64,000 nt of DNA from Evansella vedderi (GTDB taxonomy: Bacteria; Bacillota; Bacilli; Bacillales; Salisediminibacteriaceae). The stretch is from the NCBI RefSeq assembly GCF_030813435.1, contig NZ_JAUSUG010000004.1, positions 124,001 to 188,000 on the forward strand. Reading direction: 5' to 3'. The position numbers were made by a program, and so were the translations under genes. This document shows positions 52,197 through 61,518 of the stretch, piece by piece. Below the pieces are notes generated by a model that saw only the letters and a program-made list of their open reading frames with translations, made no database searches and was not told where the DNA came from. Numbering within the stretch: position 1 is the first letter of the stretch; every line of letters begins with the position of its first letter.

Positions 52197-52297
52197 CCAA
52201 ATTTAGCACAGCCCAAAAATAGTTTTCATATATCATGGTATCTAATAAGAATAAAGGATCAAATACGGATTAATTTTACCAGTACATATTCTCATGG

Positions 52298-54586
52298 TCA
52301 AGAGTTCAAGAGCCGTACTAATTCTTCCCAATCCTTTTGCTGTTTTTTCCATTCACCATCTGCCAGTTGAGCACCATAGTAGATTTTTTCATACGTATTC
52401 GTTAAATTCTTCATGCCATTAGAACCCAATATTTTATCAACACGTATAGCATATTCCCTTAACGTTTCTCCATCTTCCCTATAAATACCTTCATTATCCA
52501 ATATCCAAAGAAGACGCTGGTAGGCAGTTTTGAACCGTTCGTCTTTTCCAAGGAGACGGTAATGTAGAAGGAAATAACCATTTTGAAGTATATTAATTTT
52601 ACGATATACTAACATAACCATCCCAAGGACAATAAGGGAAATAACAGCATGCTTCCAAGTAAAATCTACGCTCAGACTAAAGTTTAAATTGTTTCTATCA
52701 TTATTAGATCCAATTCCACTCTCCTCTTCAAGATCTCCCATGTCTTGTTCGTATTCAGGAGACTCGCTATCAGGCAGCTCCCTTTCATTATCCTCGTAGT
52801 TATCTTCACTAGTATTATTCTCTTCTATTTCCTCTTCCTCTTCATAGAACTCCACATTATTGTTAAATCCTTGCGTAGGCTCAAATGGAACCCAACCTAC
52901 TTCAGGGAAGTAAACCTCTACCCACGAATGGGCATTGTTATTAGAAATTTCATAACGAATCGTACCATTAGGAAGGCGTTCAATTTCCTCTCCAGGAGTA
53001 AACCCTTTCACCCATCTAGTAGGAATATCAACAGCTCGTAACAACACAGCCATGGCCGTAGAGAAGTTATCACAATAGCCATATTGTGTTTCAAACAAAA
53101 ATTGATCTACATAGTCTTGCCCCTCTTCAGGAATAGGAACATCCACAGTTTGATATTCAAAATCATTACTCGAAAAGTATTGCTCCACTGCAACTACCAT
53201 ATCGTACCGGTTATCGTAATCAGCCACAATTTCCTCTGCCAATTCTACGACACGATCAGGGAGATCCTCTGGAAGCTGTAAATATCGCTCTCTAATGCTT
53301 TCCGGATCATCCCCACCACGTCTTAATGCATTCAAAGAGAAGGAGGCCTCTTGATAGGTTAATCGATACTCGTTTAATACAACGTAATCATCACGATCCT
53401 CCGTATGAGCAATCACCTTTCCAGCTACCCTGTCTGTAAAAAAGGTAATTAATGGTAGCTCACCAGATTGACCCGGAACACTGTAGTTTACTGATTCCAC
53501 ATCTAACCCTATAAGCTGACCAGGATAAAATAAATGATTGAAACCTACGCCACTTTCCATTGTTATTAAAACTTCACGTTCTTCTGTTTCCACATTATCT
53601 GTAAACAAATAATAATCGATTTCATTTTCATCAAAGAGACTATGAGATTCTGTTAACGCTGGTTCAGATACCCAACCATGGCCAGTGTATTCATACTTTG
53701 ACTCTCCCCTCCAATAGGATGCACTTTCCGTCTCCGCATAAAACACGGTGCTGAAGTCTTGGACAAAGCCTCCACCTAATCGATCATCATTTTCCCCGTA
53801 GCCGACACGTCTAACACTTCCACCAGTTCCTGGCATCTCTTCACCTAAAACATAATGCCGGAATACTGGTACAGGATCCTCCCATTGAGGGTCAAACTTT
53901 GGTGCCCCGTATCCAACGGAGGTAGCAACGACAATCATGAAGATAAGTGTATACATCCAAGCAGAAGAAATGTACGTCTTATTCCTTTTTCCGATAGCTT
54001 TTTCTTCCTCTTGAATCTTCAACATCTGTAAAAGAGTGACAATAAAGAATCCAATCACTATAATACGAATAATGGCCATTGAAGCATCTACCGGAGTAAA
54101 GGTATCAAGAACCGTAATATAAATAACTGTTGATAATAGGAAGAAAAAGATTTTTTTCGTGTGGAATATCCAAAAATAGAGTAAATAACAAATTAATGCT
54201 AGCAACATAAACAAAAGGAATGTTCGGAAAAAGTCTGTCAACAACGCTAGATCCCATGTAAAAATAAGTCTAATATTGTACCAGCTGTCACTCAAGAAAA
54301 ACCTCAATGTTTCCAATCCGCCTCCACGACTTAAGAAGGGGCCTTCGTGGAAAATATAATGTAAACCATAAATACTACCTAATAATATAGTCGGTATTAT
54401 TAAAAAGGGAGATATCCTTAAATAAATTAATACACAACTGAATAAGGCAAAGCTTACAAATACCTCAATATGTCCAGTATCCGTAATGGTTGGAATTGGT
54501 CTTAGCCATTCCCATAGAATCAAAAAGGCTAAAGCGTATATAAATAGATGGGTTATGGATGATTGTTTTTTATCCATTCGTCTCAT
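52298..54586 (-). CDS. Transglutaminase-like membrane protein with DUF4129 (YebA)
   Basis: A 762-residue protein with about six transmembrane segments in the first 220 residues, then a long extracellular part and a final membrane helix near residue 650. The outer part holds the papain-like transglutaminase core: Cys in YGYCDNFSTAMAVLLR, His in NNNAHSWVEVYFP and Asp-equivalent region WVPFEPTQGF. A very acidic linker follows, and the cytoplasmic tail is the DUF4129 domain. This is YebA of B. subtilis. It begins right at the DUF58 stop. Such operons are thought to act on secreted or membrane proteins; the target is unknown. Confidence 0.9.
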   Translation of the reverse strand: MRRMDKKQSSITHLFIYALAFLILWEWLRPIPTITDTGHIEVFVSFALFSCVLIYLRISPFLIIPTILLGSIYGLHYIFHEGPFLSRGGGLETLRFFLSDSWYNIRLIFTWDLALLTDFFRTFLLFMLLALICYLLYFWIFHTKKIFFFLLSTVIYITVLDTFTPVDASMAIIRIIVIGFFIVTLLQMLKIQEEEKAIGKRNKTYISSAWMYTLIFMIVVATSVGYGAPKFDPQWEDPVPVFRHYVLGEEMPGTGGSVRRVGYGENDDRLGGGFVQDFSTVFYAETESASYWRGESKYEYTGHGWVSEPALTESHSLFDENEIDYYLFTDNVETEEREVLITMESGVGFNHLFYPGQLIGLDVESVNYSVPGQSGELPLITFFTDRVAGKVIAHTEDRDDYVVLNEYRLTYQEASFSLNALRRGGDDPESIRERYLQLPEDLPDRVVELAEEIVADYDNRYDMVVAVEQYFSSNDFEYQTVDVPIPEEGQDYVDQFLFETQYGYCDNFSTAMAVLLRAVDIPTRWVKGFTPGEEIERLPNGTIRYEISNNNAHSWVEVYFPEVGWVPFEPTQGFNNNVEFYEEEEEIEENNTSEDNYEDNERELPDSESPEYEQDMGDLEEESGIGSNNDRNNLNFSLSVDFTWKHAVISLIVLGMVMLVYRKINILQNGYFLLHYRLLGKDERFKTAYQRLLWILDNEGIYREDGETLREYAIRVDKILGSNGMKNLTNTYEKIYYGAQLADGEWKKQQKDWEELVRLLNS

Positions 54587-55831
54587 TTAATCACCTGCAT
54601 AGGATGGAATTGCATGATCAATATTTCCACCGGATAAAATATAAGCCTCTGCTCCTTTATGGCGCAGCTCTTCTAATCTTCTTACTTCCATTGGATCAGC
54701 TTTAACTCCCCTATCTAGTAAACAGAAGTAGACTTGAGCGCGACGTGACAGTAATAGTTTAATTCTTTCAAGGATAGCATCGGTTAATTCTGTAGAGGCA
54801 AAAATTAATGTTGTGCCTACTGGAATCCTTTTTTCATACTCCTTTAGCTTTGAAGCAAAATCCACTTCTTCCCGGCCTTGAATCGTGGATAAATGATAGA
54901 CAAGACGTTTTTGATGATCGTTACCCGAATCTAACGGGAAGGAATTACTTTTGTTTCCAAGGGTCCAAAGACCAACAAGCAGCTGCTTCCGATGGGCATG
55001 CATAACAATGGATGTTACAAGTTCAATGGACTTTTCGTAAGCATCCACTGTATGAAAATCGTCTTCCGGAAGATGATTATTTAATATGATTAAGAAGTTT
55101 TGACCGATAAACTCTTCAAACTCTTTCGTCATAAGTTTTCCAGAACGTGCAGTTACCTTCCAGTCGATGCTCGTTAGCTTATCCCCTGGAACATACTCAC
55201 GGGCACCTGCAACAGATGTGACGTCCTCCACATAATCAGGGGAATTTAGTCTTGTTTCTGTCTCATGCTTTTCATAAGGGGACCATCTTTCAATCTCATG
55301 GTAGTTCGGATAAACTAGTAGGGTTTCTTCCATGGGAACGAATTTCCGTTTATTGAACAACCCGAACATATCACTTGTTTCTAACTGTACACCATAAAAG
55401 TTATATTCCCCGCGCTTCATTTCGGGAATATCATAAGAGAATTCAATTTCCCTTTTTATTGTTGGGTAAAAAATCATTTTTGAACTATTTTTCGCTGTTT
55501 GCTTCTTTAACCCATTATCAATGACATCTTTTACAAATAAATACAAAAAGGGAAAAGGCCACTTCCTACGGATAGTAACGGTAACTGTTATATTCGATCC
55601 TGAAGGAATAGCTGTATCTCCAAAATTTCTTGTAACGTGAAAGCTTCCTAACGGAATGGAGGCATATAATAACATGAGCACCACAAGAACACTTATGGTA
55701 TAAAATAAAAACCAGCTGACAAAGCCGCCTTGGAACATGGCATAGCTGAACATTCCAACAAACAGACCAATGACAAATAGTCCTTTAACTATAAACTTCG
55801 TCCAGTTCCAAATGTTCTTTACCTTTCTCAT
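54587..55831 (-). CDS. DUF58 membrane protein (YeaD)
   Basis: A 414-residue protein with two N-terminal membrane segments and a C-terminal DUF58 domain (REYVPGDKLTSIDWKVTARSGKLMTKEFE), which is related to von Willebrand A folds. Overlaps the moxR stop by 4 bases (ATGA) and abuts the transglutaminase gene, the common MoxR-DUF58-transglutaminase operon. Presumed partner or client of the MoxR ATPase. Confidence 0.93.
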   Translation of the reverse strand: MRKVKNIWNWTKFIVKGLFVIGLFVGMFSYAMFQGGFVSWFLFYTISVLVVLMLLYASIPLGSFHVTRNFGDTAIPSGSNITVTVTIRRKWPFPFLYLFVKDVIDNGLKKQTAKNSSKMIFYPTIKREIEFSYDIPEMKRGEYNFYGVQLETSDMFGLFNKRKFVPMEETLLVYPNYHEIERWSPYEKHETETRLNSPDYVEDVTSVAGAREYVPGDKLTSIDWKVTARSGKLMTKEFEEFIGQNFLIILNNHLPEDDFHTVDAYEKSIELVTSIVMHAHRKQLLVGLWTLGNKSNSFPLDSGNDHQKRLVYHLSTIQGREEVDFASKLKEYEKRIPVGTTLIFASTELTDAILERIKLLLSRRAQVYFCLLDRGVKADPMEVRRLEELRHKGAEAYILSGGNIDHAIPSYAGD

Positions 55832-56802
55832 CTTGCCGACTCATTTCCTACAGGAATATTCACTTGCTTTATAACTTCTTTCACGACCCGTTCATTTGTA
55901 ATATCAGAAAGCTTAGCATCCGAGTTTAATAGAATTCGATGCTGTAGTGTATATGGCGCTAGGTATTTAATATCATCTGGTACAACAAAATCCCTTCCTT
56001 GTACAAACGCATATGCCTGACCAGCCTTCATCAGTGCAATGGATGCACGTGGACTTGCTCCAAGGAAAACGGCGTGGTGAGTTCGAGTAGCATTCACAAG
56101 GTCAATAATATACTTTTTCACCGACTCATCCACGTAAACATTGATAACATCACGTTGCATTTCTAATAAATCCTCTAAAGAGATTACTGGCTGAAGTATT
56201 TCAATTGGATGCTGTTTCTCCACACGGTTCAGTACCTCCAGCTCCTCATTAATCGAAGGATAACCAATCCTAAATTTAAATAAGAAACGATCTAATTGAG
56301 CTTCCGGCAAAGGATAAGTCCCTCCGTACTCAATCGGGTTTTGTGTCGCCATTACGAAAAACGGTTTTTGTAATTCTCTTGTTTCTCCGTCTGTTGTCAC
56401 GCTGCCTTCCTCTAAGGCTTCTAGGAGTGCCGCTTGCGTTTTAGGAGAAGTACGATTAATTTCATCTGCTAAAACCACATTCCCCATAATTGGACCTGGG
56501 CGGAATTGGAATTCCATTGTTTTCTGATTAAAAACTGAAACTCCTGTTACATCAGATGGAAGTAGATCAGGAGTAAATTGAATTCGTTTAAACTCAGCCC
56601 CAAGGGATTTAGCAATAGCTCTTACCATCATCGTCTTCCCTACCCCAGGTACATCTTCTAATAGAACATGCCCGCCACTTAAAAGGGCAATAATACTAAG
56701 CTCTACTTCCGCTCTCTTTCCCACAACGACCTTCTCCACATTTTCTATTAGTCTATTAATATGTGGCTCCCTTACCACCGTTGGATCTAAATGACTACTC
56801 AA
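55828..56802 (-). CDS. MoxR-family AAA+ ATPase (YeaC)
   Basis: A 324-residue AAA+ chaperone-like ATPase. Walker A is DVPGVGKTMMVRA, Walker B VLADEINRTSPKTQAALLEAL, sensor 1 ATQNPIEYGGTYPLPEAQLDRF, and SPRASIALMKAGQA follows. The TTG at 56802 has GAGGAGG eight bases upstream and gives the family's usual N-terminus; the longer ATG frame to 56895 adds 31 basic residues lacking family match. First gene of the operon with DUF58 and transglutaminase genes. Confidence 0.92.
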   Translation of the reverse strand: MSSHLDPTVVREPHINRLIENVEKVVVGKRAEVELSIIALLSGGHVLLEDVPGVGKTMMVRAIAKSLGAEFKRIQFTPDLLPSDVTGVSVFNQKTMEFQFRPGPIMGNVVLADEINRTSPKTQAALLEALEEGSVTTDGETRELQKPFFVMATQNPIEYGGTYPLPEAQLDRFLFKFRIGYPSINEELEVLNRVEKQHPIEILQPVISLEDLLEMQRDVINVYVDESVKKYIIDLVNATRTHHAVFLGASPRASIALMKAGQAYAFVQGRDFVVPDDIKYLAPYTLQHRILLNSDAKLSDITNERVVKEVIKQVNIPVGNESAR

Positions 56803-57146
56803 ACGGACAACCTCCTCGTGAATGTATATATTATTTTTAGAAAATAAATCTCTTAACTTTTTGCGAGATTTAATTAAATGTAAAAGGTAATACACCTCAG
56901 CAATCGCATGCGTCTACATACCCCTTACACTACTTAACTAGTCTACGTTTATAATAGCATTTCCAAAAAATGCTAGACTCATTCGTTGATAAAAAAATAA
57001 ATTTAATCATATGATTTTTCCGAAAAAAACATTATACATAATCTATCATATCATGAACACTAGTAAATTAGTTGCAATTTAACCGGTAATTTACTTGAAA
57101 AAGAAGATTTTTTTTCCAATTTTTTTCACAGCTTCAGAAACTATTA
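56803..57146. other. Gene-free stretch between moxR and the small ORF
   Basis: AT-rich DNA. A perfect 8-bp inverted repeat TAGCATTT / AAATGCTA (56955-56975) lies beside a TATTATAA sequence on the minus strand, a possible moxR promoter with operator. Nothing else is supportable. Confidence 0.4.
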
Positions 57147-57290
57147 TTAAAACGTTGTCATATTGCCGAAGGGAACATCATCAAGGCCATACAAAAGAGG
57201 CTGATCTTTAAATCCACCAGCCCCTTGTCCCGTTTCCCATGTTAAGGATTCTTTTTTATATTGAATGGAATGTAATACCGTCCAAGCCAT
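57147..57290 (-). CDS. 47-residue ORF, unknown function
   Basis: Starts at ATG 57290, six bases after GGAGGTGC, giving a 47-residue peptide beginning MAWTVLHSIQYKKESLTW and ending FGNMTTF. The composition (Gly, aromatic residues, two charged clusters) is ordinary for a real small protein, and no membrane segment is seen. I recognise no family. A terminator-type hairpin lies 50 nt upstream on the same strand, as in an attenuated leader. Confidence 0.5.
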   Translation of the reverse strand: MAWTVLHSIQYKKESLTWETGQGAGGFKDQPLLYGLDDVPFGNMTTF

Positions 57291-57349
57291 AGGGAGCACC
57301 TCCATAAACTGTCTGTTAGTCCCTATACCCAAAACTCACCATACCTAAA

Positions 57350-57376
57350 ACAGGAAATATAAAAAAGTGCGGGACC
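57350..57376 (-). terminator. Hairpin with U-tract upstream of the 47-residue ORF
   Basis: On the minus strand GTGCGAGACC / GGTCCCGCAC (10 bp, one mismatch pair) is followed by TTTTTTATATTT. No minus-strand gene precedes it within the region, so it is either a leader attenuator for the small ORF or a stop for antisense transcription from the following gene. Confidence 0.6.
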
Positions 57377-57480
57377 GGGTCTCGCACAATTTTGTGACAA
57401 TCTAGTTAAGGGAGCCTTATTTAGTAAGGTTCGTTGTATAATTAATCTAGAATTTATAATAATGAAAAGAGGTATGTTTT

Positions 57481-57942
57481 ATGGGGATAAGATCACTGAA
57501 ATTCTTACCTTTCCTCTTATTACTTCTTATTGTCGCAGCAGGATGTAGCTCTGACAACAAAGGAGTGGCATTTGAGGGGTATAATTTCCCAGATTTCGTA
57601 AATCAAGGTTCGCATAATGGAACAAAGGACGCGTATGCTTATGCGGTAGATCACGGGGATTTATTGGATTACATTCCATGTTATTGTAATTGTTACGAAG
57701 ATCCTTTTCATCATGAAAGTGTGAAAGACTGCTTTATTAACAATCAATATACAACAGAAGAACAACTTGTTTATGACCCACACGGCGCCGCCTGAGGGAT
57801 CTGTATTATGATTGTACTGGATGTACAACAAATGAAAGAGGAAGGAAAACCTCTAACAGAAATTCGAGAATATATTGACGGAAAATACTCTCAATATGGA
57901 ACTGACCCAACACCAACACCATTTCCACCTGAGGGATTATAA
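57481..57942 (+). CDS. PCYCGC-family lipoprotein, candidate selenoprotein (in-frame TGA)
   Basis: A 153-codon frame read through one TGA at codon 105 (57793-57795). Residues 1-22 form a signal peptide with lipobox VAAGC, so the product should be membrane-anchored outside the cell. PCYCNC is at 66-71 and another Cys at 84 (VKDCF). After DPHGAA comes the TGA, then GIC and a sense-coding tail ending TPTPFPPEGL, as expected for the PF13798 (PCYCGC) family. From memory of that family, the TGA replaces the first Cys of a CGxC motif, giving U-G-I-C. There is no frameshift. A hairpin fitting a bacterial SECIS begins 16 nt later. A nonsense mutation remains the alternative; sel genes are not in this window. 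Confidence 0.75.
57812..57828 (+). promoter_or_regulatory. Candidate SECIS element
   Basis: TTGTAC / GTACAA perfect 6-bp stem closing a TGGAT loop. The stem starts 16 nt after the TGA and the loop has G at its second position, 23 nt past the TGA, inside the 16-37 nt window described for bacterial SECIS elements. Confidence 0.6.
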
Positions 57943-57960
57943 AGTAATTTTAACAATAAA

Positions 57961-57991
57961 GTCTAGAATCATATTACATTCTAGGCTTTTT
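57961..57991 (+). terminator. Terminator after the candidate selenoprotein gene
   Basis: GTCTAGAAT / ATTCTAGGC stem with G-U pair, followed by TTTTTC. Its place after the second stop, not after the TGA, fits a gene that extends to 57942. Confidence 0.8.
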
Positions 57992-58135
57992 CTTATATAC
58001 TAATAATCCTAAAACTAGATTTTTTAACACGTTGGATACTTCCGATCCCTCTTTTGCATTCCTTGAATTCCGCCATTAAAAAAATGCCTAACAAATTTGT
58101 TAGACATTTTACGACTATATTCCCTTTCCATTCTA

Positions 58136-58516
58136 CTATTCATTTTTCCTATTAAAAGCGGGCTTATCGTCCCTCTGTTCCACGTGGCATTGGATACAAT
58201 ACCATCTATATACGTCATTGGTTGGGTCATTATTATAATAATGGCTGTCAGGAAGAATGGTTGCTCCTCCAGATCCAGTTGCGTGACATGGTAAACAGTT
58301 GTTTTCCTGTAAAGAATTCCTCCACCTGTCAATATGATCAGGCGGTTTCACAGGCGGTGCATCCACTAAAACCATCGTTGCTGCATCCACTGTTTTACTA
58401 GTTAGCTGTGGCAGCTCTGCTCCTTCTTTTTCCTCACTACATCCAGTCACCATCATCATTAACACTACTACTAACAGAGTAAAAATGACCTTATGCAAAG
58501 AATAAAATTTAGTCAC
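58136..58516 (-). CDS. napB: Dihaem cytochrome c NapB, lipoprotein form
   Basis: Electron-transfer subunit of periplasmic-type nitrate reductase, 126 aa from the GTG at 58516 (GGAGGTG six bases upstream). The signal ends in lipobox MVTGC (Cys26), so the protein is probably lipid-anchored, as needed in a cell without periplasm. Two haem motifs, CLPCH at 74-78 and CIQCH at 107-111, and His61 and His92 are present as likely axial ligands. It directly follows napA, with the stop and start almost touching. Confidence 0.9.
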   Translation of the reverse strand: MTKFYSLHKVIFTLLVVVLMMMVTGCSEEKEGAELPQLTSKTVDAATMVLVDAPPVKPPDHIDRWRNSLQENNCLPCHATGSGGATILPDSHYYNNDPTNDVYRWYCIQCHVEQRDDKPAFNRKNE

Positions 58517-58530
58517 GTCATTCACCTCCA

Positions 58531-61080
58531 TTAAGCCTTTATAATCTTCACTGCGGCTTTTTTAAAGTCAGGTTGCTTCGAAATCGGGCAATAGGCATCA
58601 AGTGTATTGTCATTTATCATCGTCTCTTCTGCAAAAAAAGGTACATAAACATATCCCCTCGGGGGCTTTCCACGTCCTTTTAATGTTGCTTTAACCTTTG
58701 TTTCTCCACGACGCGATTTGACAATAATCCAATCCCCTTCATTTATTCCAACTGCCTCCGCATCTTCTGGATGAATCTCACATAAAGCCTCTGGGACAGC
58801 CCGATGTAATTCAGGTACTCTTCTAGTCATGGATCCACTATGCCAATGCTCCAATACCCGTCCGGTACTTAACCAGAATGGATATTCACTGTCTGGTTTT
58901 TCCGGGGCATCTTCAAATGGTCTAGCAAACACGGTTGGACGTAAATTATTAGATTTATAGAAACATAGATTATCCTTTTTCCCTTTGACACCATAATCCT
59001 CAACACCAATTTGGTCGAAACCTTCCCTTTGTTCACCGTCAGCAAATCGCCATTTCGTTTCGAGCCATTCTCCATCCACTTCTCGAACGGGCCACTGCAT
59101 TCCATGCTGCTTCAAATATTCATCGTATGGGGCCAGCTGCTTTGTTTTCATCTTCAATTGCTTGCCCAGCTCCTGAACTTCCTGATTAGGGTGAAGATGT
59201 GGATTCGTAAAGAAACGGTATTCTTCAAAAACGTTACGGCAAACTTCTGTTTGGTCAGCCTTTAAATCATCCGCTTCATAATCCCAAATATCCATACTGT
59301 CTTTTCCGTATAATAGGTCAAAGGCATCTTTATCACCAATGGTCTTTCCAGCTAGCAAACGTTTTGCCACTTGCACCATTGCCCATAGATCCCATTTGGC
59401 CTCCCCTGGAGGTTCGGTACATTTTTCAAAAATAGAGTTTCTCCGTTCCGCATTTCCAAACATCCCTTCCCTTTCTACCCACATAGCCGCAGGTAAAACA
59501 ACGTTCGCCATTTCTGTAGACCGGGTTGGATAAACCTCACTCACGACGATAAATCCATCAATAACCCCTTTCCCATCAGTATCAATTCCGCGAAAGCGAT
59601 TCGTTTTCGGTAAGGTTTGGGCCCAGTTATTTGCCATACTCCATAAAAATTTCACCTTGCCATTTCCAAGTTCACGGAACATTTTAATGGTGTGAAAGCC
59701 AGGCTTACTAATAGGGTCTAAGTAACCTTCTGGCAGGTTCCAAATGAGCTCTGAATAACGGCGATGATCAGGATTTGCCACCATTAAGTCTGCTGGTAAA
59801 CGGTGAGAGAATACACCAACTTCCCTTGCCGTACCGCATGCACTTGGTTGACCCGTTAATGAAAATGGGCCGTTTCCAGGCTTGCTGATTTTCCCTGTTA
59901 ACAAATGAATGTTGTAAATTAAATTGTTCATCCATGTCCCACGGGTGTGCTGATTTACCCCCATTGTCCATGTAGACACAATTTTTTTATCAGGATCAGC
60001 AAATTCCTTCGCTAATGCTTCCAGTTGACTAACAGGTACACCTGATAGTTGTGATACATACTCCAAATTGTATGGCTTTACACTATCCTTGAACTCCTCA
60101 AAGCTGATCGTCCAGTTTGCATCTGCCTGCTGACCGATTTCTGTAGTATCATAGTCATCATTAATAGCATGGCCTAAGTTTATTGTCCCTGCTTTGAATT
60201 GACAGTGCTCCTCCACAAACGCTTTATTATAGGCTTCATTTTCAATTAAATAATGTAATATACCATTGGCAATTGCCAAGTCTGTCTGTGGGACAAATTC
60301 CAGTATTTCATCTGCTGTTGCAGATGTACGGGAGTACCTTGTTGTTAAATCATAGTGCTTAACGTGGCTTGCTGTTTTTTGACGGTTAACCATTCGCGAG
60401 AAGAGTACGGGATGCATTTCCGCCATATTGGCTCCCCATGTGACAAAGACATCTGCCTTGTCTAAATCTTCATAGCAGCCCATCGGCTCGTCTGACTGGA
60501 AGGTAGCCATAAATCCTGCCACTGCACTAGCCATACACAGTCTAGCGTTAGGATCTATATTGTTATTTAATAGTCCTGCCTTCCAAAGCTTCGCCGTTAC
60601 ATAACCTTCATGTACTGTTTGTTGCCCCGAACCCCAGAAAGCGATGGACTCTGGATCCGTTTCATGGGCCTCTTTTAATTTGCTGGCAATTAAGTCCAGT
60701 GCTTCCTCCCAGCTTGCCTCCCTAAAACCATCCATGGTCCCCTTTTTCGAGTTATCTTCCCGGATCAGTGGTTTCGTGAGACGATCTTTTCCGTATATTA
60801 TTTTCCCTAAATAATATCCCTTCACGCAGCTAAGACCACGATTGGAGCGGTTATCTGGATCCGCCTTTATGGAGATAACCTTCTCATCCTTCACACCAAC
60901 AAGAATACCGCACCCTACTCCGCAATATCTGCAGACTGCCGTTTTCCATTGATCTGGTTCAACAGTTACCTTTTCCTTTATTTCGGCTGTCCCCTCTATG
61001 GTGCGACTGGAACATCCAGACGCAGCCAGTGCTGCAGTAATAGCAGTTGCCTTTAGTAGATTACGCCGAGAAATTTTCAT
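58531..61080 (-). CDS. napA: Periplasmic-type nitrate reductase NapA
   Basis: Molybdopterin-bis-MGD oxidoreductase, 849 aa. A twin-arginine signal (SRRNLLKA, residues 4-11) ends in a possible lipobox AASGC (Cys23). The [4Fe-4S] ligands are C50, C53, C57 and C85 (CRYCGVGC ... LSC). [11 protein letters not shown] and [12 protein letters not shown] (Mo ligand Cys182) identify NapA rather than formate dehydrogenase. It reduces nitrate outside the membrane, receiving electrons through NapB. The ATG at 61080 gives the Tat signal; the longer frame adds six residues. No napC, napD, napGH or molybdenum genes are adjacent. Confidence 0.93.
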   Translation of the reverse strand: MKISRRNLLKATAITAALAASGCSSRTIEGTAEIKEKVTVEPDQWKTAVCRYCGVGCGILVGVKDEKVISIKADPDNRSNRGLSCVKGYYLGKIIYGKDRLTKPLIREDNSKKGTMDGFREASWEEALDLIASKLKEAHETDPESIAFWGSGQQTVHEGYVTAKLWKAGLLNNNIDPNARLCMASAVAGFMATFQSDEPMGCYEDLDKADVFVTWGANMAEMHPVLFSRMVNRQKTASHVKHYDLTTRYSRTSATADEILEFVPQTDLAIANGILHYLIENEAYNKAFVEEHCQFKAGTINLGHAINDDYDTTEIGQQADANWTISFEEFKDSVKPYNLEYVSQLSGVPVSQLEALAKEFADPDKKIVSTWTMGVNQHTRGTWMNNLIYNIHLLTGKISKPGNGPFSLTGQPSACGTAREVGVFSHRLPADLMVANPDHRRYSELIWNLPEGYLDPISKPGFHTIKMFRELGNGKVKFLWSMANNWAQTLPKTNRFRGIDTDGKGVIDGFIVVSEVYPTRSTEMANVVLPAAMWVEREGMFGNAERRNSIFEKCTEPPGEAKWDLWAMVQVAKRLLAGKTIGDKDAFDLLYGKDSMDIWDYEADDLKADQTEVCRNVFEEYRFFTNPHLHPNQEVQELGKQLKMKTKQLAPYDEYLKQHGMQWPVREVDGEWLETKWRFADGEQREGFDQIGVEDYGVKGKKDNLCFYKSNNLRPTVFARPFEDAPEKPDSEYPFWLSTGRVLEHWHSGSMTRRVPELHRAVPEALCEIHPEDAEAVGINEGDWIIVKSRRGETKVKATLKGRGKPPRGYVYVPFFAEETMINDNTLDAYCPISKQPDFKKAAVKIIKA

Positions 61081-61211
61081 TACATACCCCTCCCTCATTG
61101 ACTAGCATATTTTTTTATCTGATGAAAAAATCAGTTTCTTTTCTGTTTTAATTAGTAAAGTTAACTATATACTCATAATGGAAGCTTTGACATTAATGAT
61201 TTTTCAAAGAT

Positions 61212-61255
61212 AGTGTAACGGTTTAGGGGAAATTAATTATGTGACTTTCTTCACG
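61212..61255 (-). promoter_or_regulatory. FNR-type site and promoter of napAB
   Basis: TGTGACTTTCTTCACG (61240-61255) matches the FNR/CRP box TGTGA-N6-TCACA at nine of ten positions. On the minus strand TACACT (61212-61217) could be the -10, which puts the box centre about 42 bp before the start, the class II activator position. Anaerobic control is inferred. The rest of 61081-61518 contains the murF terminator and two DnaA boxes. Confidence 0.6.
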
Positions 61256-61326
61256 GGAAAAGGGGATAAAAAGTACGGATTTATGAACCTTATAAAATAC
61301 ATAAATTTAACTATAAGAATAAAGAC

Positions 61327-61363
61327 AAAAGAAAAGAGCGACTGCCTAATTTAGCAATCGCAA
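61327..61363 (-). terminator. Terminator after murF
   Basis: GCGATTGC / GCAGTCGC stem with G-U pair, then TCTTTTCTTTTG on the minus strand. Confidence 0.7.
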
Positions 61364-61458
61364 CTCGTTAAAAAGTTAAATTATTTTTTACATGAGGTAG
61401 CTAGTTCCACTGGAAAGTAGCTTAAGTGTCGCGAATTCGTTCGGTTTGCGACAATTTG

Positions 61459-61502
61459 CGTGGATAATGAATCCACATAACTACACCGCAAAGTTATCCA
61501 CA
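61459..61502. promoter_or_regulatory. Two DnaA boxes downstream of murF
   Basis: CGTGGATAA (61459-61467, inverted near-consensus) and TTATCCACA (61494-61502, exact) face each other 26 bp apart. A TGTCGC/GCGACA hairpin lies just before. Confidence 0.55.
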
Positions 61503-61518
61503 GACTAGGGGGAAGTAC

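Noticed and set aside
52024-52236. 70-codon minus-strand frame over the guaA leader
   Set aside because: It lies over the riboswitch and its promoter region; the RNA structure explains the conservation.
57481-57795. Short 104-residue product ending at the TGA as the whole gene
   Set aside because: The following 48 codons keep coding sense in the same frame and match the expected family C-terminus, and the terminator is after the second stop.
58531-61080. Formate dehydrogenase alpha subunit
   Set aside because: The KGYYLGK segment, NapA-type Cys ligand context and adjacent dihaem NapB point to nitrate reductase; no Sec codon in this gene.
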